This document shows, in pieces, positions 27,000 to 36,140 of a stretch of DNA of 64,000 nucleotides. Each line of letters opens with the position of its first letter. The first letter of the stretch is position 1. Below the pieces are notes generated by a model. It made no database searches. It saw nothing but the letters and a program-made list of their open reading frames with translations, and was not told the DNA's origin. A program made the translations under genes and the position numbers. Source of the stretch: Streptomyces sp. Edi2 (GTDB lineage: Bacteria > Actinomycetota > Actinomycetes > Streptomycetales > Streptomycetaceae); the NCBI RefSeq assembly GCF_040253635.1, contig NZ_JBEJGX010000003.1:1798001-1862000 (forward strand), given 5' to 3'.

Positions 27000-27728
27000 T
27001 TACACAGTCCAGGGCTCCCCCCAACGCTCACGATATGTCACTTCCCGGACAGGACGACGGCGACCGACAGCGAAGGAAACAGCAGGCCAGCCAAGAGGGA
27101 TTAGTGCGCCGGGAACGACACCGTCGGGTATTCCCAAGATCTGCTTGAGTTCTTCGTACAGCGTGAGTGAGGCACTGGGGAGGGATTCGACAGTGGGGAT
27201 GTCAAAGGCTTGCAACGTCGTGAGCGTGGCTCCGAGTCCAACGGATCGAGCGGCCAGCAGCAGGTTCTGCACTGCGGGGTAGATCGAAGCTCCGCCGAAG
27301 AAGTCTGCTGGGTTACGGCTTGCCGGGAGAAAGCAGGCGATAATGATAACTGGGACTTCATCAAAGTTCGCGGCGAGCGTGGCCCCCGAAGAAATCTGAC
27401 GCTCCTCGTCGGGAATCCGTTCATTTCGCACTTCAGGAGAGTTGAGCCGGGCTTCGTGGTGGTACCAGCCTCGCTGGTACCACCGAGTGAGCTGTTCCTT
27501 TATGCAAGGGTCACGGACAACGATGAACCGCCACGGCTGGCGATTCTTTCCCGAACCTGCCTGTATGGCATGACGAAGCACGTAGTCAATAAGTTCTGGA
27601 GACACATCAGCTCGTCGAAACCTACGCACCGAATTTAAGGTACGGATGCAATGCGAAACCGCATCGATCGACGCCATTGAAAGCGCTTCACTATCGACGG
27701 CTTGACTATTCAGTGTGGGGGATTCCAT
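27000..27728 (-). CDS. Nitroreductase-family flavoenzyme
   Basis: A 242-residue FMN protein. The N-terminal RTLNSVRRFRRADVSPELIDYVLRHAIQAGSGKNRQPWRFIVV is the flavin-binding start of the family, and GGASIYPAVQNLLLAARSVGLG plus IPLGWPAV are its later motifs. I start it at ATG 27728, with GAGGG upstream; the frame runs open to 27842. As the last gene of the left minus-strand NRPS operon it may reduce or oxidise the peptide product or a precursor (enoyl, nitro or oxazoline-type chemistry are all known in the family). The substrate cannot be told. Confidence 0.85.
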   Translation of the reverse strand: MESPTLNSQAVDSEALSMASIDAVSHCIRTLNSVRRFRRADVSPELIDYVLRHAIQAGSGKNRQPWRFIVVRDPCIKEQLTRWYQRGWYHHEARLNSPEVRNERIPDEERQISSGATLAANFDEVPVIIIACFLPASRNPADFFGGASIYPAVQNLLLAARSVGLGATLTTLQAFDIPTVESLPSASLTLYEELKQILGIPDGVVPGALIPLGWPAVSFAVGRRRPVREVTYRERWGEPWTV

Positions 27729-27884
27729 GACGCCCTCAACCCTTGACAGTATCAATTGGCAGTAACACTTGACTGAGCGCGGAGAACTCCACAGCGCATA
27801 GATCGACATTCGAAAACATGGGAAGTCTCCGCGACGGGCCAAGCCTCAGTCGCATATCCGGATCCGAGCTGCGACGCGAAGACA

Positions 27885-29249
27885 CTAATTTGGTACCGCT
27901 AACGATGCTTCAACCTGCGACGCCGCAGCCGCCTTGGCCGGCAGCGATTTCAGCCTTGTCACCGGCGAGAGCGCAATGGGCACCAACATCACAGCAGACG
28001 CCCCTGCTGCAACCCAAAGAGCGGAATGCAGTCCGACCTGGTCGGCAACGAGCCCACCGACTGGGCCTCCCAGCGCTCCACCACCGAACATGAGCATCCT
28101 CGTAGCGGCACTCATTCGCCCCATCAACGGATCGGGAGTGATGGCCTGGCGCAGACTCACGATGACGACGTTAGCGACGCTTACTCCCATATAGGCGATA
28201 AAGAAGGATGCGATGAACAGGCCCCACAACACTGGCTTGGGACCCCTTGCCGCCGGAATCAATAACGGTCCGAGAAATATCACTGCGACCGATACCGCAT
28301 AGATCCTTCCTACCGCAAATCGGCGAACGATCGGCCCCGAGACAACGGCACCAATCAGCCCGCCCACCGAACCTGCTCCAAGTATGAAACCCACACCGGA
28401 GGGAGACAGCCCGGCATTTTGCACCGCGTACAGCAGGAACAGCGATGAGACCATAATCATGAAGAAATTACAGGAGCTGCCCACCAAGGCAATCGCCCGA
28501 AGATATCGATTGCCAAATACCCACCGTAAGCCCTCGGCCAGATCTGTTCGCAAACGTCGCTTCTCGACAGATGCTGATACAGGTTCAGGAGCCCGGATGG
28601 AGAAGAGGGAAACCACTGACACCGCATAGGATACGGCGTTTACAGCCATTGCCGTCGGCGCAGAAAGCGAGCTCACCAGCAGGCCTGCGATTCCCGGGCC
28701 GACCACCTCGGCACTTGACGATGTCGTGCTCAGTTTCGCATTGGCATCGAGGAGCGACCGGCGATCTCGGACGATCGATGGAACATACGACATCCAGCTG
28801 ACGTCGAAAAGCACCGATGCGATGCCGATGCCCAGTGCCAGAACGTACAGCACGGGCAAGTTCAACAGACCGGTCATGGAGAATACCGGCACCAGACCGA
28901 TCAAGACCATGCGGGATATATTCGCACCCAGCATCATCGGACGCTTCTTGGATCTATCGACCCAAACGCCGAAGAGCAGTGCCAGACCCAGGTAGGGGAC
29001 CATCTGCACGAAGCGCAGCATACCCAGCTCGCCAGGACTTGCCTGGAAAACCAGAACAGCGGTCAAGGGGAGCGCGAGTGCCGTGATCTGGATCCCGTAC
29101 AAGGACAGCGTCTCGCCGCCCCAGAACCTGAGAAATTCAGCATTCCGCCAAAGACTGGCCGGCGGGGATTCCCCGGACGGGGCGACGTTGGTCTCCCCAC
29201 CGTCACTCCCGTCGCCTCCCCCAGGGGCATCGTCCACGTTCTTCGTCAT
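27885..29249 (-). CDS. MFS exporter of the peptide cluster
   Basis: A 454-residue carrier with 12 helices, of the DHA3/EntS-like drug and siderophore exporter group: FLRFWGGETLSLYGIQITALALPL at the start, VWVDRSKKRPMMLGANISRM as the loop 2-3 motif, and AKLSTTSSSAEVVGPGIAGLLVSSLSAPTAMAVNAVSY around TM5-6. Its ATG overlaps the thioesterase stop by 4 bp. It most likely exports the product and may confer self-protection. Confidence 0.88.
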   Translation of the reverse strand: MTKNVDDAPGGGDGSDGGETNVAPSGESPPASLWRNAEFLRFWGGETLSLYGIQITALALPLTAVLVFQASPGELGMLRFVQMVPYLGLALLFGVWVDRSKKRPMMLGANISRMVLIGLVPVFSMTGLLNLPVLYVLALGIGIASVLFDVSWMSYVPSIVRDRRSLLDANAKLSTTSSSAEVVGPGIAGLLVSSLSAPTAMAVNAVSYAVSVVSLFSIRAPEPVSASVEKRRLRTDLAEGLRWVFGNRYLRAIALVGSSCNFFMIMVSSLFLLYAVQNAGLSPSGVGFILGAGSVGGLIGAVVSGPIVRRFAVGRIYAVSVAVIFLGPLLIPAARGPKPVLWGLFIASFFIAYMGVSVANVVIVSLRQAITPDPLMGRMSAATRMLMFGGGALGGPVGGLVADQVGLHSALWVAAGASAVMLVPIALSPVTRLKSLPAKAAAASQVEASLAVPN

Positions 29250-30133
29250 ACGGCGCCTCCATCACAGGCATGGGCCGAGTGTGCCTGGGCCAAGGTGCGC
29301 CGAACGATGTCAGTCAGGGTCACGAGCGCGTCACCAACCCAAATCGAGTGATGGTTGCCCATGACAATGTGCTCCGCTACGGCTTTACCCCAGTCCTGCC
29401 AGCAGAGCGTCTCGCCCGGCGTTCGGGGATCAGCTGCCGTCCCCGGACAGCCCTGCTCGGCCACCGATTCGCTCGCCCTGATGAGGGTGATCAAACCGGG
29501 ATACCCGATGCCCTCCACACGGTGATCGAAAAGCGCCACGACATGAGCCCTGAAGACCGTATAGCGATCCAGCAGGAACTCTGCATCGATTTCGTCAGGG
29601 AACAGATCAGCCTGCTCTACAGCCGAAAAAACCATCTCAGGCGACGGCTCCTCCCCAAGCCCGGCGAGGACCGAGTCCACATCGGAGGATACGCCTCGCG
29701 ATGCCCCTATAAGATCCTCCAGGAACTTGTGCAGCAGGACCTTCTCAGATGGCAACGGTTCTGGATTGGGAACCTCTGCATCAACAATCACAAGAACGGG
29801 GACTTCCTCCCCAAGAAGGATCAGCTTCCTTGCTACCTCGAAAGCTACCGTGCCACCCAGGGACCAGCCCAACAAGCAGTAAGGCCCCTTGAGGTTGGAC
29901 GCTATGAGGGATTTTACGTGCGTTGCAGCCAGCTCTTCGATAGACCCTGCCAGCGGGGCACCACCATCGAAGCCTGGCGCTTCGAACCCGTAGACGGGTT
30001 GTTCCGAACCGAGTTCTCGGGCCAGATCAACATAGGCATAGGCAGAGCCGGAGACCGGATGAACACAATAAAGCGGAGGGAGACTACCGGATGGGCGTAG
30101 AGGCACCAGCGTCCCAGAATATTCGTCAGCCAC
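29246..30133 (-). CDS. Stand-alone NRPS thioesterase
   Basis: A 295-residue alpha/beta hydrolase of the EntF/SrfA thioesterase type. The oxyanion/N-terminal motif is LYCVHPVSGSAYAYVDLA, the nucleophile Ser is in LLGWSLGGTVAFEVA, an acidic residue follows in VIVDAE and the catalytic His is in MGNHHSIW. It starts at GTG 30133 inside the end of the C-A-PCP gene (8-bp overlap) with GGGAGGG upstream. It is larger than typical type II editing thioesterases and may be the chain-releasing enzyme, since no NRPS protein here has a C-terminal release domain. Confidence 0.85.
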   Translation of the reverse strand: MADEYSGTLVPLRPSGSLPPLYCVHPVSGSAYAYVDLARELGSEQPVYGFEAPGFDGGAPLAGSIEELAATHVKSLIASNLKGPYCLLGWSLGGTVAFEVARKLILLGEEVPVLVIVDAEVPNPEPLPSEKVLLHKFLEDLIGASRGVSSDVDSVLAGLGEEPSPEMVFSAVEQADLFPDEIDAEFLLDRYTVFRAHVVALFDHRVEGIGYPGLITLIRASESVAEQGCPGTAADPRTPGETLCWQDWGKAVAEHIVMGNHHSIWVGDALVTLTDIVRRTLAQAHSAHACDGGAV

Positions 30134-33100
30134 AGTTCCCTCCCACCTCCGGCTTTGAGGCGACCAGGTCGTCTATCGCAGCAGCCACGGCCCCCACCGT
30201 TGCGGTCCCGTAAAGCATCCGCACACCAATCTTCACACCGAACCTCTTATTGAGACGGCTCACTGCCCGCATTGCCTGCAGGGAGTTGCCACCCATATCG
30301 AAGAAACTGTCCTCCACCCCGACATTGGGCCTGGATAGCACCGCAGAATAGACATCGGCGACTCCCGCCTCGCTCATCGTGACGGGCGCCCCGGACTGCC
30401 GGTCAAATCCTTCCACACTCATCTCTTCGGGAAGAGGCAGAGCAGCCCGATCTATCTTCCGGGCAGGCGTCAGGGGAAATTCATCAAGCATCACCCAACT
30501 GGTCGGCACCATGTACTCGGGCAGCTGCTTCGCGAGATGGCTACGAAGGTCAGCTGTGTGCAGGGCATCGCTATCGTGAGTCGTAACATAGGCGACCAGC
30601 CGCTTCTCGCCTCGCGAATCAGGCCGCAGCAGCACCGTGGCCATTTTGACTCCCGGGTGAGTGAGGAGAATGGACTCGATCTCACCGAGCTCGATACGGA
30701 GGCCTCTGAGTTTCACCTGGTTATCGAGGCGACCCATGAAGTCCACTTGCAGATCTTTGGTCCAGCGAACTTGGTCACCACTGCGATAGACCTTGCCACC
30801 CGGGTGAAATGGATCATCGATGAACTTCTCTGCCGTCAAGTCCGGCTGGTTGAGGTAACCTCGTGCTAATCCCTCATCGCCTCCGATAAGGAGCTCACCA
30901 GGAACTCCGCGCGGCACCAGGTTCCCATCGCTGCCTACGATGTAGACACGGCGGTCGAACTCTGGAGCTCCGATCGGCGGCGAAGACTGCCATATTGTCT
31001 TCTCGCAGTTGTACTCAAGACAGGCAATCGCCGCCTCGGTCGGGCCATAGAGATTGACGAACTGACGGCCAGGCAAATTCCACTTGTTGACCAGCTCCGC
31101 AGGGAGTGCGTCCGCGCCACCCATGACGTACTTCAGGTCCGGGTAGGGGCCGGCCACAACCAGGGAGAGCATCGCCGGCGACAGCCCCGCGTAGGTGACC
31201 CGCTGATCGCGCATAAGTGTGGCCAGAGCTTCCGGGGAGGAAGCGTCCACGGGTGCCACCAGGACCAGCGACGCGCCGCCGATAAGTGCCGTGAAGATCT
31301 CTCCGATAGACATGTCGAAGGTGAGCGCAGGGAGCTGCAGCAGACGGTCGTCGGGCGTGAAGCCGAACGTGCGCCAGTACGCCTCGATGAAGCAGCGCAG
31401 AGCGCGATGTTCAATCAGTACGCCCTTGGGCCGACCAGTCGAGCCGGACGTGTAAAGAACGTAGGCCAGAGAGTCACGGGTCGCCCACTCCTCTATGGAC
31501 GAATCCACAGCTGAAGATTCCAGGTCCTCCCATTGGGTGTCCAGCAAGAGGGTGTTCCAGCCGTCGGGCTCTGGCAAATCCCCGACCATCGTAGAACGGG
31601 TGATGACCAGGGGTGTCTGGGTATCGTGCAGGATATGATCCAGCCTGGACACCGGGTGGGAAGGGTCAATCACGGTGAAGGCTGCCCCAGCCCGGAGGAC
31701 TCCGACCAGCGCCACGAGTGTGTCGAGATCGCGGTCCATGGCAATAGTCACGACTTGCTCATGGAGTACACCCTGCGCGCGCAGGTAATGCGCCAGAACA
31801 TCGGCCCTACGGATGAGTTCACCGTATGTCAGCTCGACCCCACGGCAAATGGCGGCAACCCTGTCCGGTCCTTCGGCGGCCACTCGCGCAATGGTGGCAT
31901 GAACTGGTTCGGAACTATAGGGAAACTTGCCGCCGTACCCGGCTGCAAGGATCTGCTCCCGCTCGGAGCCGGTAAGTATCGAGAGCTTGGAGAGCGGAAG
32001 ACTCGGACTCGCAGCTGCTGAAGCCAGTACGCTCTGCAGGTGTGCAGCCATGGCCTCGATACGCCACCGGTCGAATAGGTCGAGTGCATATTCGATAGTC
32101 AGTGTCAGGCCTTCGCCCGATTCGGTGAAGGCCACCGCGAGATCGTAGCGGGCTCGCGTAACCGCGGCTGCAACCGGCTCAACCTCCAGGCCGTCCAGCA
32201 CGAGTCCGGATCCGGACGTGTCATCGGAAAGGACCTGAACTCCGACCTGGAAAAGTGGATTTCGGCCGGACGCACGGACGGGCTGTACACGAGCCACAAC
32301 CTGATCGAACGGGACATCCTGGTTGTCATAGACATCCATATTCGATCCGGAAACTCGATCGATCAGCTCGGAAAAGGTCGGGTCACCTGAGAGGTCCGAG
32401 CGCAGCACGGCCATATTAATGAATAGACCGACGACCTCCTCAAGCTCTTGTTCCATGCGACCCAATACGGGGATCCCTACAGAAATGTCTTCCTGACCCG
32501 TGTAACGACTGAGCACCACGTTCAATGCAGCAGTGACGACCATGAAGAGAGTCGCGTTCTCCTGGCTCGCCAACGCATAGATGCTGCGGACCAAACTGGT
32601 TGGCAACTCGACTCTGACAACATCACCCCGCTGACTTGCTACTGCGGGTCGGATCCGGTCACTGGGGAGCTCCAGGGCAGGAAGCCCCGCAAGCGCATTT
32701 TCCCAGAACTGTAGCTGCTGTTCCCACGACGCTGACAGGCTGCGCTGCCGCAATACGTGCTCAGCATAGGTGGCACGTGGCTCGGGCAAGGAGGGATCAC
32801 GACCGCCAATGAGCTGCTGATAAGCAACGCTGAGTTCATGGCTTAACACCCCCGCCGACCAACCGTCAGTGACGATGTGGTGGAAACTCAATGCCAACAC
32901 GTGCTCGTTATCTGCAAGGCGGATCAAAGAAAACCGATGGAGTGGCCCCGTCTCCAGATCGAAGGGCGTGTCACCTGCTTCTTGCAGCCACTCGTCAAGA
33001 CGGCGCTGGCATTCATCGGCCGGGAAGTCGCTAAGATCAATCTCCGCAAGGCGAACCTCTGCAATGGGTGAGATCACCTGGTACGGAACGCCGTCGTTGG

Positions 33101-33317
33101 CATGGAAGGTGGCGCGCAGCTGTGGGTGCCGTGCGACCAAGTAGCTCAGTGCCTTGTTGAGTGCAACCGTGTCCAACTCACCGCGGATTCGGTATGAATT
33201 GAGCAGATTGTACGCAGTCTCGCCGCGGTTGAGCTGTGCCAGGAACCACAGTTGGTCTTGCTCGAAGGACAGCCCGAGCCGCTGTCCCGGGGTTTCCTGT
33301 TCGGGTATTTTACTCAT
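30126..33317 (-). CDS. NRPS module, C-A-PCP
   Basis: A 1063-residue nonribosomal peptide synthetase. Residues about 10-440 are a condensation domain with HHIVTDGWS intact. Residues about 465-965 are an adenylation domain (YVLYTSGSTGRPKG, NLYGPTEAA, YRSGDQV). Residues about 985-1050 are a carrier domain with GGNSL. My hand alignment to GrsA gives the pocket residues D-M-G-G-V-G-L-I-A-K. Asp at the first position indicates an alpha-amino acid, but the code matches nothing I know. There is no epimerase or thioesterase domain. It is probably the last module, since the thioesterase gene overlaps its 3' end. Confidence 0.93.
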   Translation of the reverse strand: MSKIPEQETPGQRLGLSFEQDQLWFLAQLNRGETAYNLLNSYRIRGELDTVALNKALSYLVARHPQLRATFHANDGVPYQVISPIAEVRLAEIDLSDFPADECQRRLDEWLQEAGDTPFDLETGPLHRFSLIRLADNEHVLALSFHHIVTDGWSAGVLSHELSVAYQQLIGGRDPSLPEPRATYAEHVLRQRSLSASWEQQLQFWENALAGLPALELPSDRIRPAVASQRGDVVRVELPTSLVRSIYALASQENATLFMVVTAALNVVLSRYTGQEDISVGIPVLGRMEQELEEVVGLFINMAVLRSDLSGDPTFSELIDRVSGSNMDVYDNQDVPFDQVVARVQPVRASGRNPLFQVGVQVLSDDTSGSGLVLDGLEVEPVAAAVTRARYDLAVAFTESGEGLTLTIEYALDLFDRWRIEAMAAHLQSVLASAAASPSLPLSKLSILTGSEREQILAAGYGGKFPYSSEPVHATIARVAAEGPDRVAAICRGVELTYGELIRRADVLAHYLRAQGVLHEQVVTIAMDRDLDTLVALVGVLRAGAAFTVIDPSHPVSRLDHILHDTQTPLVITRSTMVGDLPEPDGWNTLLLDTQWEDLESSAVDSSIEEWATRDSLAYVLYTSGSTGRPKGVLIEHRALRCFIEAYWRTFGFTPDDRLLQLPALTFDMSIGEIFTALIGGASLVLVAPVDASSPEALATLMRDQRVTYAGLSPAMLSLVVAGPYPDLKYVMGGADALPAELVNKWNLPGRQFVNLYGPTEAAIACLEYNCEKTIWQSSPPIGAPEFDRRVYIVGSDGNLVPRGVPGELLIGGDEGLARGYLNQPDLTAEKFIDDPFHPGGKVYRSGDQVRWTKDLQVDFMGRLDNQVKLRGLRIELGEIESILLTHPGVKMATVLLRPDSRGEKRLVAYVTTHDSDALHTADLRSHLAKQLPEYMVPTSWVMLDEFPLTPARKIDRAALPLPEEMSVEGFDRQSGAPVTMSEAGVADVYSAVLSRPNVGVEDSFFDMGGNSLQAMRAVSRLNKRFGVKIGVRMLYGTATVGAVAAAIDDLVASKPEVGGNCG

Positions 33318-33455
33318 CTCGCACTACTCCGATTCATGACGATCTGACACCGTTAAGCAAGCGGCAACAACTGCTCCGGCGCTCTCCTTGCACCTCAACC
33401 GACGGAGCCAACTCCGAGTTCTCGCGCCGGCGCGGAAATACCTCTGGCCCCGCTT

Positions 33456-34562
33456 TCAGCCGGAAGTAAAAACCTTCGGCGGCCTGAGCACGGATTCGAT
33501 CCGCCGTAAACCTTCGGTTAGCGACTGGGGCTCGCGGGCAAAACAGAGACGGAACCCGTTTCCGGACCCAACTGTCTCGCCGGGCATCACCATGACCCCC
33601 AGGTCAAGTGCACGCTGAGCGAAGGCCATCGGCGGTTCGCCGGTCATCAACTGGATCCAGGCGAAGGGCGTTCCATGTGGTGGCACAAGCTGTATCGCAT
33701 CTGAATGACGATCGGCCCACTCGCGCAGCAGCGCCAGACCGCCCGACGTGAGACGCCTGTATTCCTCGATGTACTGAGCACGCTGCTGCAGCACTTCGAC
33801 AGCAAGGCTCTCGCACAGGACCGAGTTGGAGATGGTGGTGAGATGCTTTCGCTCAATGCAGGCTGACACCAGGTCAGGTGTGCCGAACAGCCAGCCGATG
33901 CGTAGGCCCGGAAGACCGTATACCTTCGACAGGCTGGATACCGAGAGAACACGATCGCTGCGGGTGGCGAGAGAAGTCGAGAGGTCGACCGAGTACTCCT
34001 CGTCAAGGAGCAGATACCCGTCATGACGCTGAGCCAGTGACACCAGCGCGTCGAGGTCGGCAGCATTGATGCGCTGGCCAGTCGGATTGCACGGTGTACT
34101 GGCGACGATCAATCTGAGTTTGGGACCAGCAATTGCTGCAGCTGCCTCGACGTCGACAGTCAGATCTGGCCGAAGGCCAATAACGTCAACATCGGCGCCT
34201 AATGAAGACGGCGCCTCCGCATGCTGCTGCCACCCGGGGCTGAAGGTGATGACTTGATCGCCAGGACGGAGCAGGGCGCTGTACACGAGGTAGAGTGCTT
34301 CCTGGGCTCCATGAGTGATCAATGTCGAGTTGAGCTCGCCGCTGTACAACCGAGCCACCATCTCGCGCAAGCGCTCGGTGCCCCGGTCGTGCCCGTAGTC
34401 GAGCACGAGGCCATCGTGGACCTTCAAACCCGCCAGGGTTCCACACTGCACGTTGCTGTCGCCTAAGTCGATATCGAACCGGCCTGCAGCATCTTCGAAC
34501 ACCCAACGCCGCATGGGGTACGCAGCTGACCGATTGGCCGTGTCGACCGGTAGAGAGGTCAT
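33456..34562 (-). CDS. Fold-type I PLP aminotransferase
   Basis: A 368-residue enzyme of the class I/II aminotransferase group. It has LDYGHDRGTERLREMVARLYSG, STPCNPTGQ, the cofactor Asp region LLLDEEYSVD and the PLP Lys in VSSLSKVYGLPGLRIGW. The text around YG..RG, THGAQEALYL and SKVYGLPGLR recalls capreomycidine synthase-type (VioD) enzymes, which cyclise a side chain rather than transaminate; the resemblance is only by eye. It overlaps the preceding small gene by 4 bp, so it is in the NRPS operon. Confidence 0.82.
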   Translation of the reverse strand: MTSLPVDTANRSAAYPMRRWVFEDAAGRFDIDLGDSNVQCGTLAGLKVHDGLVLDYGHDRGTERLREMVARLYSGELNSTLITHGAQEALYLVYSALLRPGDQVITFSPGWQQHAEAPSSLGADVDVIGLRPDLTVDVEAAAAIAGPKLRLIVASTPCNPTGQRINAADLDALVSLAQRHDGYLLLDEEYSVDLSTSLATRSDRVLSVSSLSKVYGLPGLRIGWLFGTPDLVSACIERKHLTTISNSVLCESLAVEVLQQRAQYIEEYRRLTSGGLALLREWADRHSDAIQLVPPHGTPFAWIQLMTGEPPMAFAQRALDLGVMVMPGETVGSGNGFRLCFAREPQSLTEGLRRIESVLRPPKVFTSG

Positions 34563-34837
34563 CGGTGGCTCCTCTGCGGAACGGAGGGGACACGGGCCCC
34601 GAGCCGTTCCCGAAGCGTGGGGCCGAAGGAGCCTTCCGCAATGCGCTCCGCAGGACCGGTCGTGTTGATGTGTCCGCCATCGCTGACCTGGATCTCCAGT
34701 TCGCCACCGGGCATCCGCACCGTCGGCTCAGGGTCAACAAGAGCAGGGCAGCTCAGCCGAGCGGATATCTCCTCGAACAGTCCCTGGTAGGTACTGACTG
34801 GTTCTGGGCTGAGGACGGAAGGATGCAGGGTAGACAA
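34559..34837 (-). CDS. Small unknown protein in the NRPS operon
   Basis: A 92-residue protein beginning at TTG 34837 with a strong AGAGGAG ribosome site, and overlapping the following aminotransferase gene by 4 bp. It contains ALVDPEPTVRMPGGELEIQVSDGGHINTTGPAE, with no helix-turn-helix, carrier Ser motif or membrane segment. The overlap and ribosome site argue that it is translated. It matches no family I know; it could be a subunit or chaperone for the adjacent aminotransferase or NRPS. Confidence 0.6.
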   Translation of the reverse strand: MSTLHPSVLSPEPVSTYQGLFEEISARLSCPALVDPEPTVRMPGGELEIQVSDGGHINTTGPAERIAEGSFGPTLRERLGARVPSVPQRSHR

Positions 34838-34919
34838 AATATGCTCCTCTGAATTAGATATTCACCCACCGTCCGCAAACCATCGATCCGAGTGGGCTGC
34901 ACGACACTTCTAAGGCCTC

Positions 34920-35927
34920 TTAGCTTGGCGAGTCGAAGTTCAAAGGAACCTCTGTCAGCCAGTCTTTGTGTCTCGCGGACTCACCACGGACGACTTCGGC
35001 ATAGGTCTCTTCCAGCCGAGAGGCGACCGGCCCCATGATGCCTTCGCCAACTCGGAGCCCATCCACACTCGTGATAGGCAGGATTTCCCACGCGGTACCG
35101 AGGAAGAAAACCTCGTCGGCAAGGTACAATTCAGTGCGGTCCACCTCCCTCTCCTCGACCGTGATGTCTGCCTCACGCAGCAAAGTGATCGCACTTTCAC
35201 GAGTGACGCTTTCCAGAACGCCACTTGTGATGGATGGAGTGATGACAACTCCATCACGAACTAGTGCGACACAGGCTCCAGGCCCCTCACTCACCTTGCC
35301 TCGCTCATTGAGGAGGATCGGCCAGTCATGGCCGTTCTCACGCGCCTCCAGCACAGCCAGCCGACCATTGTGGTAGTTCGAAAATGCCTTGGCTCGGGGT
35401 GGCATCGTGGTTTCGTTAATTCGCGCCCAGGAACCAAATGCAGCGCGACAGCCGCGAGCTGCGAAGAGATTACTGCTCATCCGCCAGGTATCGATTACCA
35501 CCTCGCAGTTCACATCGGCTGGTACCAGCATCTCCCGTAGTGGGTCACCAGGGAACGCCCAGGGCCGGATGTAGACGTCCTCACGATATCTATTGAGAAG
35601 CAGGAGCTCCAATACAGCTTCACGTAATTCTGCAAACGAGTACGGGAGACGTAACCGGCAGAGACGCGCTGAGGCAAAGAGCCGGTTTAAGTGCTCATCC
35701 AACCGGAACACGAAAAGTCTCTGCCTATCGGCAGAGAGGTACGCCCTGAGACCCTCGAAGACAGCCGAAACTGATGAATGACCAACCGCTCTCACATGAA
35801 CCGTGGCATTGTCCCACGCTATGTTCTCGCCGCTGCGCCAGATCCATTCGGGATGCCGGTCAGGAGCGCCGGCACAATCTTCATCCGGCTGTTTCAAAGG
35901 CTCGGTGTCATTGAGTTCCTTCGTCAT
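34920..35927 (-). CDS. Class IV aminotransferase, branched-chain type
   Basis: A 335-residue fold-type IV PLP enzyme related to IlvE, D-amino-acid aminotransferase and 4-amino-4-deoxychorismate lyase. Motifs are SAVFEGLRAY, YIRPWAFPGD, the PLP Lys in PPRAKAFSNYHNGRLAVLEA and GKVSEGPGACVALVRDG. The usual Gly-Asn-Tyr after the Lys is Ser-Asn-Tyr. It may make a hydrophobic amino acid for the peptide. The N-terminal 25 residues are polar and variable, so the start is uncertain. Confidence 0.87.
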   Translation of the reverse strand: MTKELNDTEPLKQPDEDCAGAPDRHPEWIWRSGENIAWDNATVHVRAVGHSSVSAVFEGLRAYLSADRQRLFVFRLDEHLNRLFASARLCRLRLPYSFAELREAVLELLLLNRYREDVYIRPWAFPGDPLREMLVPADVNCEVVIDTWRMSSNLFAARGCRAAFGSWARINETTMPPRAKAFSNYHNGRLAVLEARENGHDWPILLNERGKVSEGPGACVALVRDGVVITPSITSGVLESVTRESAITLLREADITVEEREVDRTELYLADEVFFLGTAWEILPITSVDGLRVGEGIMGPVASRLEETYAEVVRGESARHKDWLTEVPLNFDSPS

Positions 35928-36140
35928 GGGTGCATGGCCATCCTGTGCTATAGGTGCGTGGTCAACTTACAGAATCCCGCCGCCAGTTGCCCGCGGCAGA
36001 AGTCTTACCTGCCGAACCGTTGGGCCTTGGGGAGTTACGTGTTCGGTGATCCAGGCCCGAAGCTGTCTGGACTTTTCTTGAAGTCCACAGCACATCACTT
36101 GGTGGAACGCCAATCTCGGCGCATCATTCAGTAAGAAAAC

